Positions 32,880 through 42,952 of a DNA stretch of 64,000 nt are shown one piece after another. How positions within the stretch are numbered: position 1 is the stretch's first letter; each line of letters opens with the position of its first letter. Position numbers and translations under genes: made by a program. The notes under the pieces were generated by a model. The model saw only the letters and a list, made by a program, of their open reading frames with translations, was not told where the DNA came from and searched no databases. This DNA is from Paenibacillus glycinis (GTDB lineage Bacteria > Bacillota > Bacilli > Paenibacillales > Paenibacillaceae). Location: the NCBI RefSeq assembly GCF_009909185.1, contig NZ_JAAAMV010000002.1, forward strand, positions 1 to 64,000, given 5' to 3'.

Positions 32880-33850
32880 TCCGGGCGGTGGCCGAGACAG
32901 CTACCATCCGAAAATGTTTACGAAAGTCATCATCTACGCGTACACCCAGCGCATCTATTCCTCTCGTCAAATTGCCAAAGTCGTCCGCGAAAACGTCATG
33001 TTCATGTGAATTGCAGGCCGGACAACAGCCGAACTTTCGGACGATCAACCGGTTTCGTTCCGAACGGATGAAAGAGGTGCTGGAGAAGATATTTACAGCC
33101 GTACTTCAATACCTAGCTGAAGAACAATACGTGCAGTTGGAGCACTACTTTGTCGATGGAACAAAGATTGAGGCCAATGCGAACCGGTATACGATTGTCT
33201 GGGGAAAAGCGGTCGTGAAGCATAAAATGAAATTGCAGGAGTAAGTACAGACACCCTTTGCGACAATCGAGGAAACAGAGAAGCAGGAAGATCGGAAACA
33301 CAGTGGCCGAGATCTACCTGGACTTGGCGAGCGCGCACAGATCACCGATGAGAAGTTGGAACAGGCCATGAAGCAGCTAGAAGGCCAGCTTGAAGAACGG
33401 CCGAAAGACAAACCGTTGAAAAAAGCCGTTCGTAGCTTACGCAAAGATTTGCTCCATAGCTTGAAGAAATATGAAACGCAGCAAGCCTTGCTATGCGGAC
33501 GTAACAGCTACAGCAAAACCGATCCAGACGCGACCTTCATGCGAATGAAAGAAGATCATATGCGAAATGGCCAACTCAAACCGGGCTACAATGTGCAGAT
33601 CGGAACTGAGAATCAGTTTATCGTCGGCTACAGCTTGCATCAACGCCCGAAGGATACCCGCTGTTTGAAGCCGCACCTCAAGAAAATCAAAGCGGAGCTC
33701 AGAAAACTTCCATAAACTGTAATTTCCGATGCTGGATATGGGGGTGAAGAAAACTACGCGTATCTCGAAGAAGAGCAGATCGAGGCCTTGGTCAAGTTCG
33801 GCACGTATCATAAGGAGAAGTCCAAGGCATGGCAGAAAGATAGTAAGCAC
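32880..33850 (+). pseudogene. IS1182-family transposase remnant, multiply frameshifted
   Basis: The fragment reads, through at least three frames, [79 protein letters not shown], and NYAYLEEEQIEALVKFGTYH. This is the IS1182 transposase with N-terminal 60 or so and C-terminal 80 or so residues missing. It is inactive. Confidence 0.88.
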
Positions 33851-33906
33851 GATTTGCAATCATCTAATTACCTTCGCATGTTTCCTGATGATCGGGGGGG
33901 GGGAAA

Positions 33907-34290
33907 ATGAGTGATTTGCTTGGAAGAAAACGCGTACTAGTGATCGGTCTATTTTTTTTGGACTTCCCTTGCCGGAGGATTATCGCTGAATCCGATTTGG
34001 CTGATCGCCAGCAGAGCAATCCATGGAATCGGCGCAGCAATTTCAATTCCGGCTGCTATGTCGCTCAGAACAACAATTTTCCTATCGGACTACAGCGAAA
34101 TAAAGCCTTTGGAATCTTCGGCGCTATAGGGTCCAAGGGGGAGCGGCCAGATCGATCGAAGGTGTTTTGCTTATGGATTCTGCAGGTTCGAGATCAATTT
34201 TTTATTTAAATGTCCCGTTAGGAATCTTGCTCATCCTCGGATTGTCGCTGGTTATTGTCAGCCCTTCCGCTAATAATTCAAGTTATTATG
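33907..34290 (+). pseudogene. MFS drug-transporter fragment
   Basis: Pieces in different frames match helices 3 to 6 of a DHA2-type exporter: SDLLGRKRVLVIGLFF, then GLSLNPIWLIASRAIHGIGA, AFGIFGAIG, and FYLNVPLGILLILGLSLVI-like. A G-run (GGGGGGG at 33894) and several frameshifts disrupt it. It has no start and no C-terminal half. Confidence 0.75.
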
Positions 34291-34469
34291 AAATTTTTTA
34301 ATTGATGTTGGAGCTAGACATTGACATGTCCAACAAAAGATGTTAAAGCAAATTGGTCATTCAGGGAGATGTAAATAAATGGGGATTCTAAATAGGTATA
34401 TCATACTTCGGACAAGAAATCCTAAATAAATCAAATCAAAAAATAACTAAAAGGATGGAATACACACCA

Positions 34470-35375
34470 ATGAGTAGCCGCTCGATAACAATCGAAAAAG
34501 TGAACGCCGCCCCAACCTGTGCGGAGCATCGCATAGATCGCGGCCAGGGCAGCATTTATGCCCGGGATTACGCAGGTAATGGACCTACCTTTGTCCTTAT
34601 GCACGGCTTTCCGGACAATATGCATATTTACGATCATTTGATTCCCTATTTGGTTGCGGGAGGCAGACGAGTCGTGGCATTCGATTTTCTCGGCTTCGGC
34701 AATTCTGACAAGCAAGCTGGCGCGAGCTACAGCTTCGCACAGCAGCTGGGCGATCTTCACGCGGTAGTCGAACACTTGGGACTGGGTAAAATCGTTCCCG
34801 TCGCGCATGATGCATCTGGTCCCGCCGGTGTTAATTATGCGATTGATTATCCGGAGCATGTGGATTCCTTATGTTTGCTCAATTGCGCTTATGGGACGGC
34901 AGCTACGAAAAGAACACCGGAGATCATCGCCTTGTTTGCGCACTCGGATCTGCAATCCTTAACGCAAGAGCTTCTGCGGAGCCCGGAACAGTTTCAATGG
35001 GTGTTGGATTTTCAAATGCGTAAATTCACGGAAAATTTGGAGGACGGACAAAAGCAACATCTTTCAGGTTTCCTGCGTTCGCTAATCGAAGACAATATCA
35101 AAAAACAACCGAGCTCGATTCCGGCGTTCGTGCAAATGACGTCGCAGTTATTCGAGGAAGTAGCACGAAATACAAAACGTATCACTCAAATGGAGGCGCT
35201 CGATATTCCGGTCAAACTCATTTGGGGCGAAAACGATGCCTATCTCAATACGGGCGTGGCCAAGGATTTCCAATTGCATTTAAAACACGCTTCGCTGCAC
35301 ATCTTGCCGGCCGGTCACTGGCTGCAAATCGATAGCCCGGAACAAGTTGCAGCGATCATGCTGGGGCAGGCATAA
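34470..35375 (+). CDS. Alpha/beta hydrolase (epoxide-hydrolase/dehalogenase-like), paralogue 1
   Basis: A 301-residue alpha/beta-fold hydrolase: oxyanion region LMHGFPDNMHIYDHLIPYLV near residue 45, nucleophile Asp in VPVAHDASGPAGVNYAID near 115, and a C-terminal acid/His pair (LIWGENDAYLN, LPAGHWLQID). The Asp nucleophile in HDxSG points to haloalkane-dehalogenase/epoxide-hydrolase type chemistry. AAAAGGATGG precedes the ATG at 34470, as in the paralogue at 40374. The two proteins are about three quarters identical by eye. Confidence 0.88.
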   Translation: MSSRSITIEKVNAAPTCAEHRIDRGQGSIYARDYAGNGPTFVLMHGFPDNMHIYDHLIPYLVAGGRRVVAFDFLGFGNSDKQAGASYSFAQQLGDLHAVVEHLGLGKIVPVAHDASGPAGVNYAIDYPEHVDSLCLLNCAYGTAATKRTPEIIALFAHSDLQSLTQELLRSPEQFQWVLDFQMRKFTENLEDGQKQHLSGFLRSLIEDNIKKQPSSIPAFVQMTSQLFEEVARNTKRITQMEALDIPVKLIWGENDAYLNTGVAKDFQLHLKHASLHILPAGHWLQIDSPEQVAAIMLGQA

Positions 35376-35386
35376 CATGCGAAACG

Positions 35387-35590
35387 TCAATGGATGAAGA
35401 AGTCGATGGTCCAGCCAATAATCTGATTCGTATCGATCGGATGCCGGAGGATTATACTTGCATATAGCACGCCGCCAATCGTGGCCAAGGCGATGTTGAC
35501 TGTTTTTTCTTTAACGGAGGCACCCGATCTCACCATCGTAATTGTCGAGGCGACAATGTACACAACATAAAAAGCGATTAGCATAATCAT
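35387..35590 (-). CDS. Small two-helix membrane protein of the germination operon (D-subunit-like)
   Basis: A 67-residue protein with two membrane helices (LIAFYVVYIVASTITMV and IALATIGGVLYASIILR). Its ATG overlaps the stop codon of the GerB-type gene (ATGA), implying translational coupling. Short two-helix D subunits are known in some Bacillus ger operons, where they modulate receptor response. Size, topology and position fit that role, but I assign it by context, not by sequence motif. Confidence 0.75.
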   Translation of the reverse strand: MIMLIAFYVVYIVASTITMVRSGASVKEKTVNIALATIGGVLYASIILRHPIDTNQIIGWTIDFFIH

Positions 35591-36684
35591 GCTTGATTGA
35601 TGTCCGGAAGTTGTTTTTTTCGTATCCAAGATACAATGACGAGCAGTGCAGGAATGACGATGGCATAAAAAGAATCGAAGGCAAAACTGTACTTGCGATC
35701 CCATTCAATATTGGATATGACGCTTTCGAACAGCAGGGAAATCGGAAGGATGATCCAGATGAGAGGAAGGGCGATGAACGTTCTGTTCTTCAAATGGAAG
35801 AGCTGGATTATTCCCGCAGCTGCGCTGTACATAGAGATGGATAGCTTTATGGAAATGGCGCAAAACCAAACCAAACAAATAATGACTTCCAGATGCTCGA
35901 TAAAAAATGAAAACGGCAGCTCTTGCGCTAGAGTGAAGATGGGATAGGTCAGATGCGACGAACGATAAACGCCTACGATGCCAAGGACGAAAAACACGAT
36001 TAAGCTGATGAGTATGGCAGCTACGCCAATTCCAGCTATAAAAGAGGTTTTAAGCCGTTGCTGGACAAACGGGAAGAACATCGTCAAGCATACCGTCTCG
36101 GAGAACGGGAAACCGAATATTTGTTTCGATGTCGCCATGAGCTGCCATGGATGAAATTCCTGCGCCGGCCCGAAATTCGCCCAGTCCCAACCTTTCAGCA
36201 TGAGGAAGAATACAATCCAGAAAACAATGACAAGCACGGGCGTTAAAAACTCTGTCAGCATAGCGATCGTTTCGGCGCCAAGAATGACGGTATAGGCGGA
36301 AACGAGCAAAAACATGAGATGAACAGCTGAGATGGGCGTGTGGACGAGCAGATTGACTTTGATGAAATCCCCTAAATTTCTAACCACCCAAGCTGCCAGT
36401 TGAATGAAGAAGACAAGGTACAAGCATCCGAAAAGAAAGCCGATCTTGGGACCTAACAGCTTAAGACACAGCTGTATGATGCCGAGGCCCGGATAGCGAG
36501 AAGTCAAATACAGCCAAAGTGCAGCGACAACGATGCCATACAGCCCGGCACCAAGGGGAATGAGCCACGCATACTCTTTGGCATTGCCGATGATTCCTCC
36601 CGGGATGATGAAAAAAGAGGTCCCTAATGTAAATGCCAGCGTAAGCAGAAACATTTGCCAACTTGACAAGCGAGCGGTTTCCAT
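35587..36684 (-). CDS. Spore germination receptor B subunit (GerAB/GerKB-type permease)
   Basis: A 365-residue integral membrane protein with about ten helices, belonging to the endospore germination permease family of the APC superfamily. It starts METARLSSWQMFLLTLAFTLG and ends in the tail WIRKKQLPDINQA. It is thought to bind the germinant in the spore inner membrane. The start codon shares a base with the GerC stop codon (TAATG). It is gene 3 of the operon 39336 to 35387. Confidence 0.92.
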   Translation of the reverse strand: METARLSSWQMFLLTLAFTLGTSFFIIPGGIIGNAKEYAWLIPLGAGLYGIVVAALWLYLTSRYPGLGIIQLCLKLLGPKIGFLFGCLYLVFFIQLAAWVVRNLGDFIKVNLLVHTPISAVHLMFLLVSAYTVILGAETIAMLTEFLTPVLVIVFWIVFFLMLKGWDWANFGPAQEFHPWQLMATSKQIFGFPFSETVCLTMFFPFVQQRLKTSFIAGIGVAAILISLIVFFVLGIVGVYRSSHLTYPIFTLAQELPFSFFIEHLEVIICLVWFCAISIKLSISMYSAAAGIIQLFHLKNRTFIALPLIWIILPISLLFESVISNIEWDRKYSFAFDSFYAIVIPALLVIVSWIRKKQLPDINQA

Positions 36685-37877
36685 TATTTAGACTCACTTC
36701 TTCCATATGAAGATTTTGTTCGACCCAGCCACTTGACTTTAAAATCAGCCGAGATATGGACATCCGTTTTCTTCCATGCGTTCGAATCGGTTTTATACCC
36801 CGACCAAACCTTACTGCGCTTACGATCGATCTGATCTTGTATGCCTAGCAAATCCCAACTTTTTTTTCTTGTGAGCTGCACCAATTTCAGACAGCGCTTC
36901 TCGAATTCTTTGGTCATCAATCGTTCGATTTCATGAACATCAAAATAATCCGAGTCTTTGGTTCGATTGTCCAAATAAATGCGTAAGGAAGCATTGATGT
37001 TCAGGCTAAGGATCGGCGTATCCCCGGCTATAGCTAATTTTCGATCGATGATCGGGTCCTCCAGCATCACCTCGATTCCGCCTTCGCCATCCGAATAATT
37101 CAATAAATATCGGTCGGCATCTCCGCTGAGCAAATTGCTCAAATTGTTCGTTTCATAATCGATTTTACCTGTCAGGCGGTCTTTGACATAAACGGCGCCT
37201 CCATCGAATACAACGCTTTTATAAGGGGCATTTATGGCTTCGAGCTTCGCGAATTGAGGGTTCACTTTGTCGTTCATGACCGATACGAAAGGAATGACGA
37301 TCGGGCGGTTTCGGGAAAGGCCGTTAATGGCATCCCGTGCCCGAATATGCTTCCCATAGACGCCGCTAACCTTCTGCTGCAGCTCGATCATGGAACGCAT
37401 TGCTCGGCCGGGCACGCGTTCCACGGGGACAATCGTATTCATAATCGTATCGATCGGCGCATCGGTCGCCACGAAATAACCCGTAGAACGCCTGGTTGGA
37501 TTGCTTTCAATGAAGTCGAGGATTTCCCGGTAATACTTTTGGGAATAGCGGAGCGTCATAATATACAACTGCACGTCGTTGCTGAAAATCATGCGAGGGA
37601 TCTGTTTATTGGCAAATACCGTGAATCCGGAAACCGAGTCGATGCTGCTCATTTTGTAGGTGTAGACAGAAGCTTTGGAGGATTCTCCGGATTTGCCCCC
37701 TACCCCGGGTGGATTAACGATCTGAAAATAAACCAATCTCTCGCCTGAATCAGGATCGATGTCCACGCCGATTGCGTCAACGATCGCCAGGTCATTAATT
37801 TCCTTTTTATCCCAACAACCGGTTAATAAACAGCATATTACCACTACAACAACTGACATTGCACGCTTTCGTTTCAT
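36684..37877 (-). CDS. Spore germination receptor C subunit (Ger(x)C lipoprotein)
   Basis: A 397-residue lipoprotein: signal MKRKRAMSVVVVVICCLLTGC with lipobox LTGC, then the GerC hallmark CWDKKEINDLAIVDAIGVDID. Three structural domains follow, with a C-terminal WKKTDVHISADFKVKWLGRT. It anchors on the outer face of the spore inner membrane and is needed for receptor function. It lies 22 bp after the A-subunit stop and overlaps the B gene. Confidence 0.93.
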   Translation of the reverse strand: MKRKRAMSVVVVVICCLLTGCWDKKEINDLAIVDAIGVDIDPDSGERLVYFQIVNPPGVGGKSGESSKASVYTYKMSSIDSVSGFTVFANKQIPRMIFSNDVQLYIMTLRYSQKYYREILDFIESNPTRRSTGYFVATDAPIDTIMNTIVPVERVPGRAMRSMIELQQKVSGVYGKHIRARDAINGLSRNRPIVIPFVSVMNDKVNPQFAKLEAINAPYKSVVFDGGAVYVKDRLTGKIDYETNNLSNLLSGDADRYLLNYSDGEGGIEVMLEDPIIDRKLAIAGDTPILSLNINASLRIYLDNRTKDSDYFDVHEIERLMTKEFEKRCLKLVQLTRKKSWDLLGIQDQIDRKRSKVWSGYKTDSNAWKKTDVHISADFKVKWLGRTKSSYGRSESK

Positions 37878-37899
37878 CGTCTATCCCCTTACAACCATC

Positions 37900-39336
37900 C
37901 TAATGCCGCTTCGAGAAAAGCCTGCGGCGCTTCATCTGCGGCCTCGGCGCTCTAAATATGGCGTCCTTCAAACCAGCTAGACGCAAAGGAGCCAAAGGTG
38001 AAAAATATTTCACGCCAAAGGAACGAATGGAAACGAGATGAGTAATGACCAGCAGGATTCCGCAAGTGATTCCGAATAGACCGAAAACGCCGGCTAGCAC
38101 CAGAAAGCCGAATTGAATGATACGCTGAGCAATTCCGAAACCATAGGTTGGAGCAACGAAATTAGCGATCGCGGTGATAGACACGACAATGACCATCGAG
38201 GCCGATACGAGGCCAGCTTCGACTGCTGACTGACCTAGCACAAGCGCGCCGACGATCGAGATCGCTTGACCCGCGATCCTAGGCATTCGAAGCCCGGCTT
38301 CTCGAAGGATCTCGAAGGTAACAAGCATGATGATCGCTTCGATAAATGCCGGAAACGGTACGCCTTCGCGTTGGGAGGATAAGCTTATCAGAAGGGAAAC
38401 CGGCAGTATTTCCTGGTTGTAGGTAACCGCGGCGATATAGAGCGACGGAACAAAAATAGCCAGGAGAAACGACAGAATGCGGAGCCAACGAATTAAATTG
38501 GCGATGTCGGTCCGTTCATAATAATCTTCCGGCGAATTAAATAATTGGAAAAACGTTATCGGCCCGATCAATACGCTCGGCGTACCGGCTGTCATAATCG
38601 CAAAAGCGTTTTCCAGCACGTGCGCAGAGACGACATCCGGCCTTTCCGTTGCGTACATTTGGGGGAAAGGAGACCAGGAACGATCTTGGATCCATTCTTC
38701 GATGTATGAGCTTTCGAGCACGCTATCCGTTTGGATGGACGTTAATCTACGCTTCGCTTCCGCAATGACGGCAGGCGATGCTAGATGGTTCATGTAAACC
38801 AAATAAACGTCAGTTTTCGTTTCTTGACCAAGGGTTAGTCGTTCGTAAGTGAAATGGTCCGATTTGATACGCTTCCGGATCAAGGCCAAATTCGTTTTTA
38901 TATCCTCCGTGAATCCTTCTTTCGGGCCGCGGATCGTAACTTCGATCGTGGGTTCGGTAACCGTTCTGGAGGGAATCTTCGAATAATCCAATGCCGAAGG
39001 GAAGCCGATATGTACTGGGAAAATGACGATATATCCCTCTAAAAGATATTTGATACAGGATTGAACATCGTGCAAGGTTTCGATGAAATTCCCATTCGTG
39101 CCGGTGGAGAGGATGCTAGTCCATTGGTCTTCATTGTCCAAGATAGGGTTGGCATGGAAGAAAGGTTGAAGTATAAATTCATCGAAACGGACCTTGTCTA
39201 CGAGCGTTTCGATAAAGAAACAGTGGATTTCGCGATGATCGACTGCTGGCAATAAACGGTGATTGAAGTCCGGCGAATGGCCAAGTGCTTCTCTAATCAA
39301 ACGAACGAAATCGATCGGTGGCGAAGGGACAGGCAT
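37900..39336 (-). CDS. Spore germination receptor A subunit (GerA family)
   Basis: A 478-residue GerA-family protein. An N-terminal soluble domain (to about residue 270) contains DVQSCIKYLLEGYIVIFPV and VTEPTIEVTIRGPKEGFTED, the latter the conserved motif of this family. About five helices follow (FLLAIFVPSLYIAAVTYNQE and onward) and a short tail. The ATG at 39336 follows GGAGG; an upstream in-frame start lacks a site. First gene of an A-C-B-D operon, presumably transcribed late in the forespore. Confidence 0.93.
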   Translation of the reverse strand: MPVPSPPIDFVRLIREALGHSPDFNHRLLPAVDHREIHCFFIETLVDKVRFDEFILQPFFHANPILDNEDQWTSILSTGTNGNFIETLHDVQSCIKYLLEGYIVIFPVHIGFPSALDYSKIPSRTVTEPTIEVTIRGPKEGFTEDIKTNLALIRKRIKSDHFTYERLTLGQETKTDVYLVYMNHLASPAVIAEAKRRLTSIQTDSVLESSYIEEWIQDRSWSPFPQMYATERPDVVSAHVLENAFAIMTAGTPSVLIGPITFFQLFNSPEDYYERTDIANLIRWLRILSFLLAIFVPSLYIAAVTYNQEILPVSLLISLSSQREGVPFPAFIEAIIMLVTFEILREAGLRMPRIAGQAISIVGALVLGQSAVEAGLVSASMVIVVSITAIANFVAPTYGFGIAQRIIQFGFLVLAGVFGLFGITCGILLVITHLVSIRSFGVKYFSPLAPLRLAGLKDAIFRAPRPQMKRRRLFSKRH

Positions 39337-39484
39337 CTGGCAATCCTCCAAAGGAAAATGTGCTGGTGATTTCCCGTAGTAGTATGAGAATCCAAACGTT
39401 ATTTTATTCACTTCTACATGATATCGATGTGTATACTTCGCGTGTCAAAATTAAATAGACAGTCACAGCTGGAAACGCGCATGC

Positions 39485-39513
39485 TTGACACCTACTATCG
39501 AATCAGTTAGACT
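39485..39513 (+). promoter_or_regulatory. Promoter giving a leaderless TetR mRNA
   Basis: TTGACA (39485-39490), 17-base spacer, TAGACT (39508-39513). The expected transcription start is about base 39520, which is the A of the TetR start codon. No ribosome binding site precedes it. Confidence 0.6.
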
Positions 39514-39519
39514 TCGGGT

Positions 39520-40080
39520 ATGGAAAATCGAAAAACGCAAATTCTCAAACTGGCTTTAGATTTGATTCGTGAAAAAGGATATGTAGCTTTTAGTTACGAC
39601 GATATATCCAAACAACTGGGTCTGACTAAGGCTACCATTCATTACCATTTTGAAAAAAAGGAGGATTTAGCACTCGCCATAACGGATATGATGCAGCAAT
39701 CTTTACAAGGTTTTTTGATATCCATGAGTAATACAGTTTCAATACCCGTTGAAGAAAAGATCAAGCAGCTCATTTTAAAACAATTCGAAATTGCTGGTAA
39801 TGGCATTTGTCCTTTATCTTCGTTACAAGCGGACTATGAATCCCTTCCCGAAGCGGTTCAACTAAGAGTTGAAAAGCTGAGCCAATTTGAATTGAAATGT
39901 TGGAATGACATATTAAGAGAAGCCCAAAAAGAAGGCATCGTTCATAATGCCGTCGATATTGAATCTTTGGCTTATGCTGTAATCAGCTGTATAAAAGGCG
40001 GTATGCAGTATAAACGGGTGTTAAAAAGAGACATTTTACCGCAAATAGAAGAACAAGTGTGCAGATTAATAAAAAGCTGA
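39520..40080 (+). CDS. TetR/AcrR-family regulator, probably leaderless
   Basis: A 186-residue TetR regulator: FSYDDISKQLGLTKATIHYHFEKKEDL near residues 24-48 is the helix-turn-helix, and the C-terminal part resembles the YezE/AcrR-type ligand domain (ICPLSSLQADYESLP). There is no ribosome binding site; the promoter at 39485 would start the message at the ATG. Three identical operator-like repeats lie downstream before the hydrolase gene, its likely target with the exporter and lpd genes. Confidence 0.87.
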   Translation: MENRKTQILKLALDLIREKGYVAFSYDDISKQLGLTKATIHYHFEKKEDLALAITDMMQQSLQGFLISMSNTVSIPVEEKIKQLILKQFEIAGNGICPLSSLQADYESLPEAVQLRVEKLSQFELKCWNDILREAQKEGIVHNAVDIESLAYAVISCIKGGMQYKRVLKRDILPQIEEQVCRLIKS

Positions 40081-40093
40081 TCTCTCATGTCGA

Positions 40094-40323
40094 AAACTGA
40101 TCAACTAGTAGATTAATTTACAAATCGTTACTACCCATTCGGATATATCCATCATGCCATTCATGCAGCCGTAAAAGGCATGGCATGACGTATATTTTGC
40201 ACAAAACTGATCAACTAGTAGATTAATTGCTTTATTATGTATAATTTGTTCAAGCCATTGATCAAAACCTTCTTCGCTTATTATTTTTTTGCCAACAACT
40301 GATCAACTAGTAGATTAATTGCT
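40094..40323 (+). repeat. Three direct repeats, operator-like
   Basis: AACTGATCAACTAGTAGATTAATT occurs three times in pieces of AACTGATCAACTAG plus TAGATTAATT, at about 40095, 40205 and 40297. Spacings are about 110 and 92 bp. The core ATCAACTAGTAGAT is a near-palindrome centred on ACTAGT, as expected for a TetR dimer. No gene lies in this 290-bp gap. The third copy is about 50 bp before the hydrolase start codon. Confidence 0.8.
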
Positions 40324-40373
40324 TCTATATGGTAATTGATTAACTCACAAACGTAAAGGATGGGACAAAGCAA

Positions 40374-41276
40374 ATGACTAACACAATTAACAAACCATTC
40401 AACGCAACTCCGGCTTATCTAGAGCACCATATCGATCGTGGACAGGGCAGCATTTATGTCCGCGATTATGAAGGCAGCGAGCCGGCTTTTGTTCTCATGC
40501 ACGGCTTTCCGGACAATTTGCATATCTACGATGATTTGATCCCGCACCTAGTAGCAGGCGGCAGACGAGTCGTGGCATTTGATTTCCTTGGCTTTGGATA
40601 CTCAGACAAACAAACAGGCGCCAGGTACAGTTACGAGCAGCAATTGAGCGATCTCCATGCTGTCGTGGAGCATCTAGGACTTGATAAAATCGTTCCCGTG
40701 GCACACGATGCTTCCGGGCCGGCAGGGATCAATTACGCGATTGATTATCCGGAACACGTAGCTTCCGTTTGCTTGCTCAACTGCGCCTATGGGGTAGCGC
40801 CAACGAAAAAGACGCCGGAGATTATCGGACTGTTTGCGCATACGGATTTAAAATCTTACACGCAGGCGCTTCTGCAGAGCCCGGAGCAGTTCGAATGGGC
40901 GCTGAAATTTCAAATGAGCAAGTTCCTTGAACATATGAAGGATGATTCCCAGATTCAATACCTTGCAAATTTCCTTGGCCCCATTATCGAAACCAATTTC
41001 ACCAAACACCCGACCTCTACGCCGGCATTCGTGCAAATGACGTCGCAATTGTTTGAAGAAGTCACGCGAAATACAAAACGCCTGCCTGAAATGGAGGCGC
41101 TCGATATTCCATTCAAACTGATATGGGGCGATCATGATCCCTATCTGAACACCGGCGTTGCCGAGGATTTCCATGCTCGTTTAAAAAACTCATCGTTACA
41201 TGTTTTACCGGCAGGCCACTGGCTGCAAATTGATATTCCGGAACAAGTCGCCGCGATCATGTTAAGTAACGAATAA
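40374..41276 (+). CDS. Alpha/beta hydrolase, paralogue 2
   Basis: A 300-residue close paralogue of the protein at 34470: same LMHGFPDNLHIYDDLIPHLV, Asp nucleophile in VPVAHDASGPAGINYAIDYP, and LIWGDHDPYLN with LPAGHWLQID at the end. AAAGGATGGG precedes the ATG. Its upstream region has three TetR-type repeats, so unlike paralogue 1 it seems tightly regulated. Chemistry is likely hydrolytic (epoxide, halide or ester); the substrate is unknown. Confidence 0.9.
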   Translation: MTNTINKPFNATPAYLEHHIDRGQGSIYVRDYEGSEPAFVLMHGFPDNLHIYDDLIPHLVAGGRRVVAFDFLGFGYSDKQTGARYSYEQQLSDLHAVVEHLGLDKIVPVAHDASGPAGINYAIDYPEHVASVCLLNCAYGVAPTKKTPEIIGLFAHTDLKSYTQALLQSPEQFEWALKFQMSKFLEHMKDDSQIQYLANFLGPIIETNFTKHPTSTPAFVQMTSQLFEEVTRNTKRLPEMEALDIPFKLIWGDHDPYLNTGVAEDFHARLKNSSLHVLPAGHWLQIDIPEQVAAIMLSNE

Positions 41277-41374
41277 GCCAAGGCGAATCGCATTCAGCGT
41301 GGCAATTCAGGTTAAAGCGCTGACTAACAATGAATGGATTGTCCACTAATCAAAAGAGAGAGGTATTTATTCAA

Positions 41375-42799
41375 ATGCTTGCACAAGCCAATGAAAAACC
41401 TGAGTTTTCAATCAAAAGCATTATCGCTCCGCTTCTTGCCGTTATGATTGGAATGATTATGGTTCTATTGGATACTACGATAATGAATGTAGCCGTACCT
41501 ACCTTGCAGAAATACTTTAATAGCCCATTAAAAACGATTCAATGGACTATAACAGGCTACACGCTTGCACTAGCAACGGTTATCCCATTAGCAGGTTGGA
41601 TGACGGATAAGTTCGGCGCAAAACGGATATTTCTAATAACGATTGCATTGTTTACGATTGGCTCCGTTCTATGTGCCTTTGCCCAAACGCCTGAACAACT
41701 TGTCCTATTCCGTATCATTCAAGGCCTCGGAGGAGGCATGGTGTCTCCGATTGGCATGGCAATTGCTTTTAGGCTAGCTCCTCCTGAAAAGAAAGGTACC
41801 GTGATGGGCGTTCTAGGCGTGCCTATGTTGGTTGCCCCCGCAACAGGACCTTTGATTTCCGGCTGGCTGATCGGAATTGCATCTTGGCACTGGATCTTCC
41901 TCATCAATTTGCCGATTGGAATCGTAGCTCTCCTGGTAGGCATTAAACTATTGCCTAAAGTGGAGCGCGGTAAAGCACCTGCTTTGGACATCTTGGGCAT
42001 GATACTGGGCCCGATCGCGTTTACCATGCTTACTTACGGCGTAAGCGAAGGCGGAACGGATTGGAGTTCCCAAAACACGCTAACAGGCTTAATCGTTGGG
42101 GGAGTCGCCTTAATTCTGTTCATTATCGTAGAGCTGCGGCATAAACAACCTTTACTTGAATTACGCGTATTTAAATCTTCCGATTTTACCCGCGGCATTA
42201 TAATTTCTTGGGCATTACAAATATCGATGTTCGTCTCTATTCTTTTGCTCCCGTTATATCAACAAGGCGTACTGGGTCGCACACCTATCGTAAGCGCGGC
42301 AATCGCTCTTCCTATTTCGCTGGGTGCGCTGCTGATTACGCCATTCTCAGGAAGATTGGCTGATAAATTAGGTGCTAGACCACTGGTATTTACGGGGATG
42401 AGCATCATGTCCGTCGCCTTATTATTGCTTTCTAGGATTGACATCGATACAGGCGTGATAGCGTTAATGTTTCCGCTATTCCTGATGGGCTGCGGCATGG
42501 GAATGTCGATCATGACCATCAATACGCATGTTTTGAAATCCGCCCCGCGCGAACTGATCAGCCGGGTAACGCCGTTAACTTCCGCTACGCAGCAGGTTGT
42601 GATTTCTTTTGCCATCGCTGCTTTCATGGGACATTTAACATCACGAATCGGAACTCGCATGGCGGAAGCGGGAGCACACGCCGATCGATTGAAGATATCC
42701 GCTCTTGCGTTCGGCGATACTTACTTTATCGTGGCATGCGTTGCGATCTTCGGCGTGTTATTAAGCTTAATTCTTCGGAAGCCTCGAACCGTTGCTTAA
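41375..42799 (+). CDS. DHA2-family (EmrB/QacA-type) MFS exporter
   Basis: A 474-residue proton-driven exporter with 14 helices. Motif C-like and DHA2 hallmarks are present: LLDTTIMNVAVPTLQKYF near residue 28, WMTDKFGAKRIFLITIALF (motif A), FRIIQGLGGGMVSPIGMAI, and GTVMGVLGVPMLVAPATGPL. It probably pumps hydrophobic drugs or toxins out. The ATG at 41375 has AGAGAGAGG 11 bases upstream; an ATG at 41330 has none. It lies about 100 bp after hydrolase 2, probably in the same TetR-controlled unit. Confidence 0.9.
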   Translation: MLAQANEKPEFSIKSIIAPLLAVMIGMIMVLLDTTIMNVAVPTLQKYFNSPLKTIQWTITGYTLALATVIPLAGWMTDKFGAKRIFLITIALFTIGSVLCAFAQTPEQLVLFRIIQGLGGGMVSPIGMAIAFRLAPPEKKGTVMGVLGVPMLVAPATGPLISGWLIGIASWHWIFLINLPIGIVALLVGIKLLPKVERGKAPALDILGMILGPIAFTMLTYGVSEGGTDWSSQNTLTGLIVGGVALILFIIVELRHKQPLLELRVFKSSDFTRGIIISWALQISMFVSILLLPLYQQGVLGRTPIVSAAIALPISLGALLITPFSGRLADKLGARPLVFTGMSIMSVALLLLSRIDIDTGVIALMFPLFLMGCGMGMSIMTINTHVLKSAPRELISRVTPLTSATQQVVISFAIAAFMGHLTSRIGTRMAEAGAHADRLKISALAFGDTYFIVACVAIFGVLLSLILRKPRTVA

Positions 42800-42952
42800 T
42801 AGAATGGGTAGAGCACAGCAAATGAACCCTACTTGAGGTGCGTTTTAATTCGAAATTGTGGGTAGCATATGGGATAAATGAGCTTACGCCAGAGCGTTAA
42901 CCATACTAACTACGTCATGAATTACAAAATCTTCACTCGGGAGCTGGCAAAC

